Below, piece by piece: positions 5,375 through 5,426 of a DNA stretch of 5,426 nucleotides; within the stretch, counting starts at the first letter, position 1, and each line of letters starts with the position of its first letter. Made by a program: the position numbers and the translations under genes. Under the pieces are notes generated by a model. That model was not told where the DNA came from. It did not search any database and was given only the letters and a program-made list of their open reading frames with translations. The DNA comes from Candidatus Aenigmatarchaeota archaeon (GTDB lineage Archaea; EX4484-52; B79-G9), in the NCBI GenBank assembly GCA_023139785.1, contig JAGLMX010000050.1, positions 1 to 5,426 of the forward strand, read 5' to 3'.

Positions 5375-5426
5375 TATGGCATATCAAACCCTTGCGTCTG
5401 GCTGATAAAGCTCTAAAATCCAGAAA

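Noticed and set aside
5022..5405. Plus-strand open frame opposite the thioredoxin-like gene, with TTTATATA at 5345-5352 ahead of an ATG at 5376
   Set aside because: The long frame has no recognisable domain and the TATA-spaced ATG opens only nine codons; the near-symmetric TATA sequence serves the minus-strand gene equally well.

Overview
This window looks like chromosomal DNA of an archaeon. The ribosome-binding sites read GGTGAT and GGGGTG, short matches to the archaeal anti-Shine-Dalgarno. Several genes carry a TTTAAATA- or TATATA-like box about 26-34 bases before a start codon that has no Shine-Dalgarno, the layout of leaderless archaeal mRNAs. The DNA is moderately AT-rich. Gene content (archaeal-type promoters, a membrane-anchored DsbC/thioredoxin-like protein, an unusual PyrF) would suit a DPANN-type lineage such as Woesearchaeota or Pacearchaeota, but that placement is inference from recalled family resemblance and not tested.

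Layout. Bases 1-756 (+) hold the C-terminal part of a dihydroorotase (PyrC), cut by the window edge. Bases 757-972 are non-coding and hold a perfect 16-bp palindrome and a cluster of overlapping inverted repeats. Bases 973-2193 (-) encode a class I SAM-dependent methyltransferase with an unrecognised N-terminal half. A 100-150 base divergent spacer leads to pyrE (2340-3038, +) and pyrF (3043-3747, +), which form a tight two-gene unit. Convergent to pyrF is a ten-helix EamA/DMT-family transporter (3764-4648, -). Upstream of it on the same strand is a membrane-anchored protein (4712-5374, -) with a DsbC-like N-terminal part and a thioredoxin-like C-terminal part that has lost the CxxC.

How they work together. 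PyrC, PyrE and PyrF catalyse steps 3, 5 and 6 of de novo UMP synthesis, so this is a pyrimidine locus. It is interrupted by an opposite-strand methyltransferase whose link to the pathway, if any, cannot be read from the sequence. The transporter and the thioredoxin-like gene each seem to have their own promoter and no evident link to pyrimidine synthesis.

The points most worth a second look are the non-canonical spacing of the PyrF catalytic motif, the lengthened catalytic loop in PyrE, the missing CxxC in the thioredoxin-like protein, and promoter boxes that lie inside the longest reading frames and so argue for later starts. I found no mobile element, CRISPR array, RNA gene or clearly new multi-gene system.
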